Source: Thiothrix litoralis (lineage in GTDB: Bacteria; Pseudomonadota; Gammaproteobacteria; Thiotrichales; Thiotrichaceae). From it: 64,000 nt of DNA. The position numbers and the translations under genes are program-made. The notes beneath the pieces were generated by a model. The model saw nothing but the letters and a program-made list of their open reading frames with translations, did no database searches and was not told the DNA's origin. The stretch lies in NCBI RefSeq assembly GCF_017901135.1, contig NZ_CP072801.1, positions 1,364,001-1,428,000 of the forward strand, in the 5' to 3' direction. Of the stretch, positions 1 through 8,845 are shown piece after piece; position 1 is the stretch's first letter; each line of letters begins with the position of its first letter.

Positions 1-19
1 TCGTTAGCTCGTTCATCTT

Positions 20-421
20 TCAAGCATAGCTCAGACTCTGGCAGTTGCAAGCCCGTGAACAGTTACGAAGAAAATCCCCTCCAGCCTCTCTTTTGCAAAG
101 GAGGGAAGAGGCTGAAGCAGCTTGAGGGAGATTTTCTCCCCGCAGCAGGGCAGCGATGTCTTTTGCCAGATCAATCAGGCATTTTTCAAAACCGGGTTCG
201 CCGGGGTTAAGCGGATAGGTACGTTTGCTGTTGGCCTCTTGCCACCAGAAGCGGGAGCCGAGGAATTGGGTGAGAGCCTTGCTGGCGAAGCGGTTGTCTT
301 TCCAGATGCGGTCGGGTTTGGCGCGGCCTGCGTACTGGTTGATGCGCTGTTCGAGCTGCGGGGCGAAGGTGTCTACCCAGTGTTTGTCGACGTGGGCGTA
401 GCTGAGGAAGAGATCAGGCAT
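20..421 (-). pseudogene. TIR-domain protein remnant with internal deletion
   Basis: The N-terminus (PDLFLSYAHVDKHWVDTFAP) is a textbook start of a bacterial TIR domain, with the conserved FLSYAH strand and the RIWKDNR region near residues 38-44. The next residues jump directly to the far C-terminal part of such proteins (SRFWWQEANSKRTYPL... then DLAKDIAALL). About 70-80 residues of the TIR core, including the segment that normally carries the catalytic Glu, are therefore missing. The last ~27 codons run into a palindromic repeat and look non-native. What is seen is a broken gene; that it was an NADase or defence sensor is family knowledge only. It lies at the window edge beside a toxin-antitoxin pair on the same strand. 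Confidence 0.6.
62..140. repeat. Palindromic repeat at the 3' end of the TIR remnant
   Basis: Inverted-repeat sequence with AAAATCCCCTCC at one edge and GAGGGAGATTTTC at the other, plus an internal stem (CCTCTCTTTTGCAAAGGAGG). A related palindrome lies at 1425-1468, so the two bracket the TIR remnant and the PIN/antitoxin pair. Confidence 0.5.
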
Positions 422-432
422 TGATATCCTCC

Positions 433-912
433 TTATTCAAGCAAACGACGTTTTAAATCGACGCTTAAACGGAATTCTACGTTTTCCAGAGCGTCCAAAA
501 TTTCAGGCATTTCTGTAGAAGTAATCTCGCCCTGTTTTTTAAGCGCTCCCAAAATGCCTACTAATCCGGTAATTTTCAACCCCATCAAACTTGCCATCTT
601 ACGCCCCGCTTTATCGTCAATAAGCAAGGGTAACTTGAGTTGATCAGCAAGCAGTATAGCTTCTGACTCACCGGGATCAATCTGCAACAACAGTACAGAC
701 AAACGTTGGTCGGCTGGCAATATGACTAAACGCACGAACCCAGATTGTTGCATGGTAAACCACACAGAATCACTGGTTTCCCCCCTACCCACTTCCTCCG
801 CAACCATTGATGGAACAATGATATGGGTAAACAATTTCCCCAACAGGTTAAAACGCCCTATGTTGAGAAGCGTAATCAGCGGAGAACTGTCAGCAACAAT
901 CAATTCCTTCAT
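433..912 (-). CDS. PIN-domain toxin, DUF3368 family
   Basis: A 159-residue protein opening MKELIVADSSPLITL, the first acidic motif (Asp8) of PIN-fold nucleases. Further conserved acidic positions are the Glu in DPGESEAILLA (near residue 85) and the Asp pair in LLIDDKAGRKMA (near residue 100). Length and motif order match DUF3368 PIN proteins, putative RNases that act as toxins. Its ATG overlaps the stop of the upstream antitoxin in an ATGA (909-912), so the pair is translationally coupled. Function as an RNase toxin is inferred from the family and the gene order. Confidence 0.8.
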   Translation of the reverse strand: MKELIVADSSPLITLLNIGRFNLLGKLFTHIIVPSMVAEEVGRGETSDSVWFTMQQSGFVRLVILPADQRLSVLLLQIDPGESEAILLADQLKLPLLIDDKAGRKMASLMGLKITGLVGILGALKKQGEITSTEMPEILDALENVEFRLSVDLKRRLLE

Positions 913-1247
913 ACGGGATCAGCTTGCAAAAGGAAGTCAATTTCTGCTGATACCTCATCAGCCGGATAATCAATCATTGGCAAACCCATGCTGGAGAGTA
1001 CATGACGTAGCTCTCGCTTCTCCATATGTACCAGTTCTGCCATTTTCCCCAAAGAAATATCACCGTTGCGCCATGCTTGTAAGGCGGTTGCTTTGGTCAA
1101 ACCAATTTGCAGGTTTTCATCCGTCAATGGAATGGCAACACCAATCGGCTTACCGTGTTTAGTGATGAAAACGTATTCGTTTTGTTCTAGCGAACGCGTC
1201 AGGCTGGCTGGATTATTCCGCAGTTCGCGGATGGCAATGGCGTGCAT
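909..1247 (-). CDS. Fused antitoxin: Phd/YefM-like N-terminus plus UPF0175 C-terminus
   Basis: The N-terminal ~45 residues (MHAIAIRELRNNPASL, then VFITKHGKPIGVAIPL) look like a Phd/YefM antitoxin DNA-binding domain. The C-terminal half (LQAWRNGDISLGKMAEL, then LRHVLSSMGLPMIDY) is a UPF0175 domain, the usual partner of DUF3368 PIN toxins. An open frame continues 12 codons upstream to 1283, but the ATG at 1247 has an AGAGGT ribosome-binding site about 8 nt upstream and restores the normal Phd start, so it is chosen. It overlaps the toxin by 4 nt. The role as neutralising partner and autorepressor is inferred from the families. Confidence 0.75.
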   Translation of the reverse strand: MHAIAIRELRNNPASLTRSLEQNEYVFITKHGKPIGVAIPLTDENLQIGLTKATALQAWRNGDISLGKMAELVHMEKRELRHVLSSMGLPMIDYPADEVSAEIDFLLQADPV

Positions 1248-1283
1248 GGCTTGATACCTCTGTACTACGTTATGCAGGTACAT

Positions 1284-1484
1284 TGCATCTTAGCAGATTT
1301 TATAGAACTTTGTGGTTTCAGAATGGGCATAAAACAATCACCACAATATTCCTTCATGAATTGCAACCCTATGAGACATAACCGTTAGCTGCTGAATGCC
1401 ATGTTTAATTGACTAAACCCGCTCTAACCTCCCCCTTTGAAAAAGGGGGATGGAGGGGGATTTTCTTCTCGGTATGCTTTCGCT
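1284..1484. other. Intergenic stretch, no gene recognised
   Basis: About 200 bp between the antitoxin and a doubtful small ORF. It contains the palindromic element listed at 1425-1468 and otherwise AT-rich sequence presumably carrying the promoter of the toxin-antitoxin pair. I see no coding sequence. Confidence 0.5.
1425..1468. repeat. Palindromic repeat (CCCCCTTTGAAAAAGGGGG type)
   Basis: Perfect short stem CCCCCTTTGAAAAAGGGGG followed by GATGGAGGGGGATTTTC, a widespread style of dispersed bacterial palindrome. It shares the GGGGATTTTC/AAAATCCCC edge with the copy at 62-140. Confidence 0.6.
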
Positions 1485-1655
1485 TCAATACACCTGCCGT
1501 GCAAACAGCTTTTCCAACCGATGCTGCCAGCGCTGCATCCGCTCTTCGCGCGGCATTTCCGGGGCACACCCGCAGGCACGCCGCGAACGTACACCCTGCC
1601 GGAACAGCAGGGAGAGTTTGTTATCGTGGTTAATGGTTTCTGTTTTAAGGCTCAT
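1485..1655 (-). CDS. Small basic hypothetical protein
   Basis: An open frame of about 56 codons beginning MSLKTETINHDNKLSLLF and ending with an Arg-rich segment (EERMQRWQHRLEKLFARQ). A CAGGAG motif sits about 11 nt upstream of the ATG at 1655. I do not recognise a family. It could be a real small protein or chance coding next to the palindrome. Confidence 0.3.
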   Translation of the reverse strand: MSLKTETINHDNKLSLLFRQGVRSRRACGCAPEMPREERMQRWQHRLEKLFARQVY

Positions 1656-1760
1656 GTTGCGCCACACTCCTGTTTATCGTTTATTTAAATGCCGTGATAA
1701 GCATAACGCGCAGATGTGCAGAAAATGTGTAGAGCCGATGGAAGGTTTTTGCAGTGCCGC

Positions 1761-2240
1761 TTATTTGCGATTGGCTTGGGACTCAAAAGGGCGGATCTCG
1801 GTTGCCACCTTATCCAGCACGCCATTGATAAACTTGTGTGCCTGTTCCGCGCCATACTTTTTCGCCAGATTGACGTACTCGTTCACCACCACCTTGTAAG
1901 GTGTTTCGAGGTGATTGAGCAATTCACAGGTCGCTACCCGCAAAACAGCGTGTTCAATCGGGTCAACTTGTGCCAAGGAACGGTCAAGATGCGGAGAAAT
2001 GCGGGCTTCTAGTTCTGCGCCCCCTTCAATCGCGCAACGTAGCAACTTGTGGAAAAAAGCCGTGTCAGACTTGCGGAAATCCGCTGCCAGCTCCAGCTCT
2101 TCCTGAAAATACAGGTAAATTTCCTGAAAACTGTTGCCCGTAATCAACCACTGGTAAGCCCCTTGCATGGCCAGCCGCCGCGAAACGCGACGACGGGCAA
2201 TCAGTTGCTGGGACTCCGAAAGGGGTTTGTGTCCTGCCAT
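1761..2240 (-). CDS. nusB: Transcription antitermination factor NusB
   Basis: NusB is an all-helical RNA-binding protein that joins NusE (S10) on the boxA sequence of rRNA leaders to support antitermination. The 159-residue product has the expected length, and the conserved C-terminal region DPIEHAVLRVATCELL followed by VVVNEYVNLAKKYG and FINGVLDKVA is unmistakable. It follows ribH with a 1-nt gap, the common ribH-nusB pairing in proteobacteria, and is the last gene of the glyA-rib cluster. No odd features. Confidence 0.97.
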   Translation of the reverse strand: MAGHKPLSESQQLIARRRVSRRLAMQGAYQWLITGNSFQEIYLYFQEELELAADFRKSDTAFFHKLLRCAIEGGAELEARISPHLDRSLAQVDPIEHAVLRVATCELLNHLETPYKVVVNEYVNLAKKYGAEQAHKFINGVLDKVATEIRPFESQANRK

Positions 2241-2241
2241 G

Positions 2242-2724
2242 TTATGCTGTTTTCCTGATCTTACGTAACAAGGACACCATTTCCAGTGCTGACAAAGCGG
2301 CTTCTGCGCCTTTGTTGCCTGCTTTAGTGCCTGCCCGTTCGATGGATTGTTCGATGGTATCGGTCGTCAAAACGCCGAAAATAACGGGCAGTTCATGGCT
2401 CAAGCCCACTTGTGCCAGACCTTTGGAGGCTTCGCCTGCCACGAAGTCGAAATGCGGCGTGCTGCCACGAATCACTGCACCCAGTGCAATAATGGCATCG
2501 TAATCACCATTGGCCGCCATCGCTTGTGCCACCAGTGGCAACTCATAAGCGCCCGGAACGCGCACCACGTCGATGTCTTCCTCTTTCACGCCGCCATGAC
2601 GTTTGAGGGCATCAATCGCGCCTGACAGCAGGCTTTCGACGATAAAACCATTGAAACGCGCAACGACGATGCCGTATTTGGCTTCCTGTGGGGCAAAATC
2701 ACCTTCGATGACATTGAAGCTCAT
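2242..2724 (-). CDS. ribH: 6,7-dimethyl-8-ribityllumazine synthase
   Basis: Lumazine synthase condenses 5-amino-6-ribitylamino-uracil with 3,4-dihydroxy-2-butanone 4-phosphate, the penultimate step of riboflavin synthesis. The 160-residue sequence carries the substrate-binding motif [12 protein letters not shown] (residues 82-93, catalytic His91) and the phosphate-binding VLTTDTIEQ segment near residue 120. It lies between ribBA and nusB on the same strand, with a 59-nt gap to ribBA and 1 nt to nusB. The butanone substrate comes from RibBA and the product goes to RibE, both encoded in this cluster. Confidence 0.97.
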   Translation of the reverse strand: MSFNVIEGDFAPQEAKYGIVVARFNGFIVESLLSGAIDALKRHGGVKEEDIDVVRVPGAYELPLVAQAMAANGDYDAIIALGAVIRGSTPHFDFVAGEASKGLAQVGLSHELPVIFGVLTTDTIEQSIERAGTKAGNKGAEAALSALEMVSLLRKIRKTA

Positions 2725-2783
2725 TGAACCATCCTAAACTCAATTTTAAAGAACAATCACGTAACCCTGGGGTAAGGAGTTAC

Positions 2784-3890
2784 TTAATCCTGAATATAAT
2801 CAACAATTTCCAGACCAAAACCGGCAATGCCATGCAAACGCCGTGGAGCACTCATCACAAGCATCCGGTGGACACCGAGGTCAGAGAGGATTTGCGCCCC
2901 GATCCCGTAGGTTTTTAATTCAGCCGGAGAAGAACGAGTATTGTCCTGTACAACTGGTTGAGATTCAAACCCTTTCAAGCGATTTAACACATCTTGTGGC
3001 TGAATAGGCTCGCGCAGGATGACAATAACGCCTTTGCCTTCTTCCTGAATACGCTGCATCACCCCGCGTAACGGCCAACCGCAGCCCGGTTCGGTCAAGG
3101 CCAACAGGTCACATAATTCATTTTCCAAATGCACCCGCACCATCACGGTATCATCAGCGCCGATTTCGCCCTTGACCAATGCCAGATGAATATCTTGCTT
3201 AGCCAATTCCTTATAAGCCACCAGATGGAAAGGGCCGTATTCGGTTTGCACTTCTTTTTCAAACACGCGCTCGATGCTTTTTTCGTGCTGTACCCGATAA
3301 CGGATCAGGTCTTCGATACTGCCCATTTTCAGGCCGTGCTTTTCGGCGAAAATTTCCAGATCGGGGCGGCGAGCCATCGTGCCATCTTCGTTGAGGATTT
3401 CCACAATCGTCGCCGCAGGCTCGAAACCTGCCAAACGCGCATAATCACAACCGGCTTCGGTATGGCCTGCGCGAGTCAGCACCCCACCTGGCTGCGCCAT
3501 CAGCGGGAAAATATGCCCCGGCTGCTCAATGTCGGCAGGCAAGGCATTCGGCGCAACAGCAGTGCGGATGGTGTGGGCACGGTCGTAAGCTGAAATGCCG
3601 GTGGTGACACCTTCCGCCGCTTCAATCGAAATGGTGAAGTTGGTGCTGTGTGCTTCATCCGTCCCGGAAATCATCAGCGGCAAATTCAACTGTTTGCAGC
3701 GTTCACGGGTCAGGGTCAGGCACACCAGACCACGCCCTTCCTTGGCCATGAAGTTGATGTCTTCCGGGCGTGTCAGGGAGGCCACCATCAACAGGTCGCC
3801 TTCGTTTTCGCGGTCTTCGTCGTCAACGATAACGACCATTTTGCCTTCTGCGAGGTCTTTAAGAATCTCTTCTGTGGTGTTGAATTGCAT
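2784..3890 (-). CDS. ribBA: 3,4-dihydroxy-2-butanone 4-phosphate synthase with a degenerate GTP cyclohydrolase II domain
   Basis: The N-terminal ~200 residues form the RibB domain, with the acidic metal/substrate loop DDEDRENEGDL (23-33) and HTEAGCDYARLAG near residue 142. The C-terminal half has the fold-pattern of GTP cyclohydrolase II, but where active enzymes have the three zinc cysteines (a C...CDC pattern after RVHSE) this protein reads VRVHLENELCDLL and lacks them. It therefore resembles the RibBX type described in other gammaproteobacteria, where only RibB activity remains and a separate ribA supplies cyclohydrolase. The loss is seen in sequence; the functional consequence is inference. 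It sits 6 nt downstream of ribE. I find no FMN riboswitch in front of it. Confidence 0.93.
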   Translation of the reverse strand: MQFNTTEEILKDLAEGKMVVIVDDEDRENEGDLLMVASLTRPEDINFMAKEGRGLVCLTLTRERCKQLNLPLMISGTDEAHSTNFTISIEAAEGVTTGISAYDRAHTIRTAVAPNALPADIEQPGHIFPLMAQPGGVLTRAGHTEAGCDYARLAGFEPAATIVEILNEDGTMARRPDLEIFAEKHGLKMGSIEDLIRYRVQHEKSIERVFEKEVQTEYGPFHLVAYKELAKQDIHLALVKGEIGADDTVMVRVHLENELCDLLALTEPGCGWPLRGVMQRIQEEGKGVIVILREPIQPQDVLNRLKGFESQPVVQDNTRSSPAELKTYGIGAQILSDLGVHRMLVMSAPRRLHGIAGFGLEIVDYIQD

Positions 3891-3896
3891 GGTTTC

Positions 3897-4559
3897 TCAC
3901 TTCATAAAGCCGTGTTCGGCGAGGAATGCTTCAGTAATACCGCCACCCGTGGTCGGATATGCAGCTTTGTCGCCCAGCAGCAGGCGCTCAAGGTAACGGG
4001 CAATGACATCGACCTCCAGATTCACCTTCGTGCCGCTGCGGTAGTCGGCGATGATGGTTTCCTCCAGCGTGTGCGGGACGATATTGAGTTCAAAGGTGCT
4101 GCCATCGACCTTGTTGACGGTGAGGCTGGTGCCATCGACCGTGATCGAGCCTTTCGCCGAAATGTATTTGGCGAGGCTATCCGGGGCGCGGATGCTGAAA
4201 CGCACCGAACGCGCATCGTCGTGACGGCTGATGATTTCACCCAAACCATCGACGTGACCGCTGACCAAATGTCCACCGAGACGGGTTTGCAGGGTCAGGG
4301 CTTTTTCCAGATTCACTTTCGAGCCACGTGACAGATTGCCAAGGCTGGTCAGGGATAAGGTTTCGCGGGAAACGTCAGCGCTGAAACTGCTGCTATCAAA
4401 GGCAATCGCCGTCAAACACACACCATTCACCGCAATGCTGTCGCCGAGGGCAACATCACTCATGTCCAATTTGCCGGTCGCAAGGGTCAAGCGCATGTCG
4501 CCGCCTTTGGGCTGCATGTCGCGGATCGTGCCAATGGATTCGATAATGCCGGTAAACAT
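3897..4559 (-). CDS. ribE: Riboflavin synthase, alpha subunit
   Basis: It dismutates two molecules of 6,7-dimethyl-8-ribityllumazine into riboflavin. The 220-residue protein begins with the signature MFTGIIESIG and contains two tandem lumazine-binding repeats (about 1-95 and 96-195), each with the GDSIAVNGVCLT or KGSITVDGTSLT type motif. Length and repeat layout are normal. It lies between ribD (6 nt upstream) and ribBA (6 nt downstream) on the minus strand, so the riboflavin genes form one tight operon. Confidence 0.97.
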   Translation of the reverse strand: MFTGIIESIGTIRDMQPKGGDMRLTLATGKLDMSDVALGDSIAVNGVCLTAIAFDSSSFSADVSRETLSLTSLGNLSRGSKVNLEKALTLQTRLGGHLVSGHVDGLGEIISRHDDARSVRFSIRAPDSLAKYISAKGSITVDGTSLTVNKVDGSTFELNIVPHTLEETIIADYRSGTKVNLEVDVIARYLERLLLGDKAAYPTTGGGITEAFLAEHGFMK

Positions 4560-4565
4560 CCGTTT

Positions 4566-5681
4566 TTAACCTCTGGTTTGCAGGCTGGCAATAATACGCC
4601 AATCTTGCCCTACTGCGCGAATATCACGAATTTCCAACGGAATGCGCTCACTCATCTGCGCAATATGTGGCAAATTGAACAAGGCGCGGGCGCTGGAACC
4701 CATCAGGTGCGGGGCAAGGTAAATCACCAACTCGTCAGCAAAACCCTGTTCGACCAGCGCACCGCCGAGGGTTGCCCCCGCTTCGACGTGAACTTCGCTA
4801 ATGCCATCCTCCACCAAAGCAGTCATGACGTCGGACAGTTGCAACGTGTTGCCGGAAAAATGCCGGACTTTTGCCCCGGCTTTTTCCAGTTGCGCTATTT
4901 TTTGCACATCAGCGCTACAGGTGTACAGGAGAATGTCACCCGGTAAGGTGAGCATGGCAGCGTTCAAGGGGAATTGTAACGCAGAGTCGAGCACTACCCG
5001 TGTAGGCTGGCGCACTTCACCGCTAATCCCCAGTTCATCGGCACTCAGGCGCACGTTGAGCAAAGGGTTATCCGCCAGCACTGTGCCGATACCTGTGAGG
5101 ATTGCGCCTGCTTGCGCCCGTAGTAATTGCACATCCCGCCGCGCAGCTTCACCCGTGATCCACACGCTTTCGCCGGATTCCATCGCGGTACGTCCGTCAA
5201 GGCTCATCGCCATTTTCAGGCGGATGTAGGGGCGGTTGCGTTCCATGCGCGAAATGAAACCGGGGTTGAGGGCGCGTGCTTCACTTTCCAGCAATCCCGC
5301 CGCGGTGGTAATGCCAGCCTGTTGCAGCATCTGTAAACCTTTGCCAGCCACCAGCGGGTTGGGGTCAACCATTGCGGCAACAACCCGCGCCACACCTGCT
5401 TGCACCAAAGCATTGGCACACGGCGGCGTGCGCCCGTAATGGGAACAGGGTTCGAGGGTTACATAAGCAGCAGCTCCGCGAGCGGCTTCACCCGCCATGC
5501 GTAAGGCGTGGACTTCGGCGTGTGGTTCACCGACACGTTCGTGCCAGCCTTCGCCGACGATTTGCCCATCACGCACGATCACACAACCCACGCGTGGGTT
5601 AGGTTGGGTCGTGTAAAGCCCGCGTCGCGCCAGTTGCAGCGCCCGTGCCATGTAACGGTGGTCGTCGGGGGTAAAATTCAT
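4566..5681 (-). CDS. ribD: Bifunctional pyrimidine deaminase/reductase RibD
   Basis: RibD performs deamination and then NADPH-dependent reduction of the pyrimidine intermediate of riboflavin synthesis. The N-terminal cytidine-deaminase-like domain shows the zinc site HAE (His54, Glu56) and [11 protein letters not shown] (Cys79, Cys88). The C-terminal reductase domain (about 150-371) contains [10 protein letters not shown] and the NADPH-binding GGALVEQGF region. The 371-residue length is typical. Its start overlaps the 3' end of nrdR by 4 nt, the conserved nrdR-ribD arrangement of gammaproteobacteria. Confidence 0.97.
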   Translation of the reverse strand: MNFTPDDHRYMARALQLARRGLYTTQPNPRVGCVIVRDGQIVGEGWHERVGEPHAEVHALRMAGEAARGAAAYVTLEPCSHYGRTPPCANALVQAGVARVVAAMVDPNPLVAGKGLQMLQQAGITTAAGLLESEARALNPGFISRMERNRPYIRLKMAMSLDGRTAMESGESVWITGEAARRDVQLLRAQAGAILTGIGTVLADNPLLNVRLSADELGISGEVRQPTRVVLDSALQFPLNAAMLTLPGDILLYTCSADVQKIAQLEKAGAKVRHFSGNTLQLSDVMTALVEDGISEVHVEAGATLGGALVEQGFADELVIYLAPHLMGSSARALFNLPHIAQMSERIPLEIRDIRAVGQDWRIIASLQTRG

Positions 5682-6136
5682 GCCTGATCATTTTCCAGAT
5701 GTTCGATCATGCTGCGGAATTCTTCAATATCGTCAAAACGCCGGTAAACGGAAGCGAAACGAATGTAGGCAACTTCATCTAATCGGCGTAACTCATGCAT
5801 CACCAGCTCGCCAATCATGGAGGATGGCACTTCGCGTTCGCCGCTAATCAGGATGGTTTTGCGAATATGGCTGAGAGCGGCCTCGATACTTTCAATGGAT
5901 ACCGGGCGTTTTTCCAGCGCACGCATAATGCCGCCACGCAATTTGTCGTCGTTAAACGGTTCGCGGGCGGCATTGGATTTGATCACACGTGGCAGAGTCA
6001 ACTCCGCCACTTCATAGGTGGTAAAGCGCTCATCGCATACCACGCAACGGCGACGACGGCGCACTTGATCGCCTTCGTTCGCCAAGCGGGAATCGACTAC
6101 CCGCGTGTCATCGGCACCGCAAAAAGGGCATCGCAT
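5678..6136 (-). CDS. nrdR: Transcriptional repressor NrdR
   Basis: NrdR senses ATP/dATP and represses ribonucleotide reductase genes by binding NrdR boxes. The 152-residue protein starts [18 protein letters not shown] and has the zinc-ribbon cysteines at 3, 6, 31 and 34 (CVVCDERF), followed by the ATP-cone domain (from about residue 49, with [14 protein letters not shown]). It overlaps ribD by 4 nt and lies 6 nt after glyA. No ribonucleotide reductase gene is in the window, so its targets are elsewhere. Confidence 0.97.
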   Translation of the reverse strand: MRCPFCGADDTRVVDSRLANEGDQVRRRRRCVVCDERFTTYEVAELTLPRVIKSNAAREPFNDDKLRGGIMRALEKRPVSIESIEAALSHIRKTILISGEREVPSSMIGELVMHELRRLDEVAYIRFASVYRRFDDIEEFRSMIEHLENDQA

Positions 6137-6142
6137 GACGCC

Positions 6143-7420
6143 TTACGCCGGGTGATCGCCAAACGAGGTAGACTTGTAGACCGGGAAGCGCGCGCAAATG
6201 TCCAGCACTTGCTCTTTCACCCGTTCGATCGTGGCAGTGTCTTCCACATTGTCCAACACGTCTGCCATCCAGTTAGCCAGTTGCGCGGATTCTGCTTCCT
6301 TGAAACCACGGGTGGTAATCGCAGGCGTACCCACGCGGATACCGCTGGTGACGAAAGGCGATTGCGGGTCATTCGGCACGGAGTTCTTGTTAACGGTGAT
6401 GTTCGCAGCACCCAGCGCCGCATCCGCAGCCTTGCCGGTAATGCCTTTGGCAATCAGGTCAACCAGCATCAGGTGATTATCCGTACCACCAGAGACGATT
6501 TTATAACCGCGTGCAATCAGGGTTTCTGCCATGACGTTGGCATTCTTGGCGACTTGCTGCTGGTAAACGGTAAATTCAGGTTCGAGGGCTTCCTTGAAAG
6601 CCACCGCTTTGGCAGCAATGACGTGCATCAAGGGGCCGCCTTGAATACCGGGGAATACCAGTGAGTTGAACTTCTTTTCCAAATCAGGATTGGATTTCGC
6701 CAAAATGATACCACCACGCGGGCCACGCAAGGTTTTGTGCGTCGTGGAAGTGGTCACATCAGCAATTTGCACCGGGTTAGGGTATACACCAGCGGCCACC
6801 AAACCGGCAACGTGTGCCATGTCGACCATCAGGTACGCACCAACTTTATCGGCGATTTCACGGAACTTGCTCCAGTCAATCACGCGAGAGTAGGCCGAGA
6901 AGCCTGCCACGATCATTTTGGGCTTGTGTTCAACCGCCAGGCGCTCAACTTCAGCGTAGTCAATGTAGCCATCATCAGTGATGCCATATTGCACTGCGTT
7001 GTAGATTTTGCCGGAGAAGTTGACTTTTGCACCGTGGGTCAAGTGACCACCGTGTGCCAAGCTCATGCCCAGCACGGTATCACCGGGGTTCAGCAGTGCC
7101 ATGTACACGGCTGCGTTGGCCTGTGAGCCGGAATGCGGTTGCACATTGGCATAATCCGCGCCAAACAATTGTTTGACGCGGTCAATAGCCAGTTGCTCGG
7201 CTTTGTCGACGTATTCGCAACCACCGTAATAACGCTTGGCGGGGTAGCCTTCCGCGTATTTATTGGTTAACACAGAACCCTGAGCTTCCATCACACGCGG
7301 GCTAGCGTAGTTTTCAGAAGCTATCAGTTCAATGTGCTCTTCTTGACGACGCACTTCGGACTGCATCGCATCCCACAATTCATCGTCATAACCTGCGATT
7401 TTCATCTGGCTAGAAAACAT
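6143..7420 (-). CDS. glyA: Serine hydroxymethyltransferase
   Basis: This PLP enzyme interconverts serine and glycine with tetrahydrofolate and is the main source of one-carbon units. The PLP lysine is in [15 protein letters not shown] (Lys229) and the [14 protein letters not shown] region is at 36-50. The frame opens at [15 protein letters not shown]; either Met1 or Met6 may be used, giving 425 or 420 residues. It is the first gene of the minus-strand glyA-nrdR-rib-nusB cluster. An extended -10 (TGGTATGAT) lies upstream at 7462-7470. Confidence 0.97.
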   Translation of the reverse strand: MFSSQMKIAGYDDELWDAMQSEVRRQEEHIELIASENYASPRVMEAQGSVLTNKYAEGYPAKRYYGGCEYVDKAEQLAIDRVKQLFGADYANVQPHSGSQANAAVYMALLNPGDTVLGMSLAHGGHLTHGAKVNFSGKIYNAVQYGITDDGYIDYAEVERLAVEHKPKMIVAGFSAYSRVIDWSKFREIADKVGAYLMVDMAHVAGLVAAGVYPNPVQIADVTTSTTHKTLRGPRGGIILAKSNPDLEKKFNSLVFPGIQGGPLMHVIAAKAVAFKEALEPEFTVYQQQVAKNANVMAETLIARGYKIVSGGTDNHLMLVDLIAKGITGKAADAALGAANITVNKNSVPNDPQSPFVTSGIRVGTPAITTRGFKEAESAQLANWMADVLDNVEDTATIERVKEQVLDICARFPVYKSTSFGDHPA

Positions 7421-7461
7421 GCCGCTTTTCTCCTGCGCGTTAGAAGCTAAAAAAGCCTTGT

Positions 7462-7470
7462 ATCATACCA
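7462..7470 (-). promoter_or_regulatory. Extended -10 promoter element upstream of glyA
   Basis: On the minus strand the sequence TGGTATGAT fits an extended -10 hexamer (TGn followed by TATGAT), about 42 nt upstream of the glyA start. No good -35 is seen at 17 nt, which is tolerated by extended -10 promoters. Assignment is by inspection only. Confidence 0.4.
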
Positions 7471-7500
7471 CCCTTTTAACCTCAATCTAGCGTGTTTTCA

Positions 7501-8121
7501 TCAGGAAGTCGCAGGAGGTGCCGGTTCTGGTGCAGGCGCGGGTACAGGAGCAGGAACGGAACCATCAGCCGGGGTCGTACTTTCCACGCCACCGTCACCG
7601 TAATGCCTAGTAAAGACCACCGACTGCTCGCCATTCATGTTGAAAAAGTGCAGCATACTGCCTTCCTGCTGGACACTGCCTGCACGCCCCAACGTCCGCA
7701 GATAGCTGCCTTCCCAGCTCCCGACATTAATTGTCGGCAAACCTGCTCCCGTCGACAATACCGGGCAACCTTTCTCGCCTCGCTCAATCTTGGTCATCTT
7801 GAAACCCGTATGGCCAACCCGCTGGAATATAGCCGTGTAATCATTACAACCAGCGAAACCTTTCAGAGCGTTGTCCCCAACCTCCATGGTGATATCCAGT
7901 TCTATGGGTACTTTGTTGCCATAAACGGAAAATAAACGCCATTTTGTACCCAACAATGAGGGACCACCGCTGTTTAGCGGGCAAGTACCGACAGGTAATG
8001 CTGCGGGTGCTGGTGTCACTGGTTCGGCAAACACACGCCCAACCAACAAGGCTAACGGCAGTAACAGCAGACTCCTGCGTGTCTGCATAAATGATTTTGA
8101 CCCTGAATTTTGCATACTCAT
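7501..8121 (-). CDS. Exported META-domain (HslJ-like) protein
   Basis: A 206-residue protein with an N-terminal signal sequence (TRRSLLLLPLALLVGRVFA, around residues 14-32). Next comes a META domain with the conserved LLGTKWRLFSV, then GFAGCNDYTAIF and GSVQQEGSMLHFF. A Pro/Ala-rich tail (about 180-206) follows. META domains occur in HslJ-type heat- and stress-related envelope proteins of unknown mechanism. An AGGGAG site 6 nt before the ATG at 8121 supports the start. It is monocistronic, between glyA and ampD. Exact role unknown. Confidence 0.75.
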   Translation of the reverse strand: MSMQNSGSKSFMQTRRSLLLLPLALLVGRVFAEPVTPAPAALPVGTCPLNSGGPSLLGTKWRLFSVYGNKVPIELDITMEVGDNALKGFAGCNDYTAIFQRVGHTGFKMTKIERGEKGCPVLSTGAGLPTINVGSWEGSYLRTLGRAGSVQQEGSMLHFFNMNGEQSVVFTRHYGDGGVESTTPADGSVPAPVPAPAPEPAPPATS

Positions 8122-8233
8122 GAAACACTCCCTAGTTTGTACTTGATGATGTAAATGCTGTGCTAACTGTATTATTCAAGCCACACTCGTACAGTATAGG
8201 GTAGGACACGATACTTTGCTGATCGAATCTTTT

Positions 8234-8845
8234 TTATGCTGGCGGTGGTATTTCTACAACAAACGGACATTCACTGCTTGCAGAGGCGGGTAAGTCCACC
8301 GCCAGCACCTTGCTCAAACGTTGCCAGTCGAAAAATGCGCCGGGATCCGTTTTGCGCCCCGGTGCAATATGTTCGTGCCCGGTAATGTGCTGCATACTCA
8401 AACCCGGATAGGCAGCCACCAGTGCAGGCAGCAATTGCGCCAACTGTTGGTACTGGGCTTCGGTGAAAGCTTCAAAATCAGTGCCTTCGATTTCAATGCC
8501 GATGGAAAAGTCATTGCAACGCTCCCGCCCGCGCCACTGCGACACGCCCGCGTGAAACGCCCGTAAATGGAACGGCACGTATTGCACGATTTCACCTTCA
8601 CGTCGGATCAGCAAGTGACTGGCAACCCGCAAATGGCAAATATCGGCAAAAAACGGGTGTGCCGTCGGGTCGAGTTGATTGGTGAAGAGCTGGTCGATCC
8701 AATTCCCGCCAAATTCGTAGGGTGGCAGGCTGATATTGTGCAACACGATCAGTTCCGGCACACAACCATTCGGGCGTTCATCGTGGTTGGGGGATGGACA
8801 CTGGCGGGCAACGTCCAGCAGGCCGGTTTCTGCATCAATGATCAT
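8234..8845 (-). CDS. ampD: 1,6-anhydro-N-acetylmuramyl-L-alanine amidase
   Basis: AmpD is a cytosolic zinc amidase that cleaves the peptide from anhydro-muropeptides during cell-wall recycling and so can affect beta-lactamase induction. The 203-residue sequence has the zinc ligand His36 (LIVLHNISLPP), the FHAGVSQWRGRERCNDFSIG region with conserved His and Asn, and ITGHEHIAPGRKTDPG carrying the distal His and Asp ligands. No signal peptide is present, as expected. It overlaps the upstream thioredoxin-fold gene by 4 nt, so the two are co-translated. Confidence 0.95.
   Translation of the reverse strand: MIIDAETGLLDVARQCPSPNHDERPNGCVPELIVLHNISLPPYEFGGNWIDQLFTNQLDPTAHPFFADICHLRVASHLLIRREGEIVQYVPFHLRAFHAGVSQWRGRERCNDFSIGIEIEGTDFEAFTEAQYQQLAQLLPALVAAYPGLSMQHITGHEHIAPGRKTDPGAFFDWQRLSKVLAVDLPASASSECPFVVEIPPPA

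Noticed and set aside
2725-2783. Possible FMN riboswitch near ribBA/ribH
   Set aside because: Neither this gap nor the 6-nt gap before ribBA has the conserved RFN-element segments; there is no room for the fold.
5795-6664. 289-codon open frame on the plus strand across nrdR/glyA
   Set aside because: It is antisense to two strongly supported genes, and its translation is His/Gly/Asn-rich without any recognisable domain.
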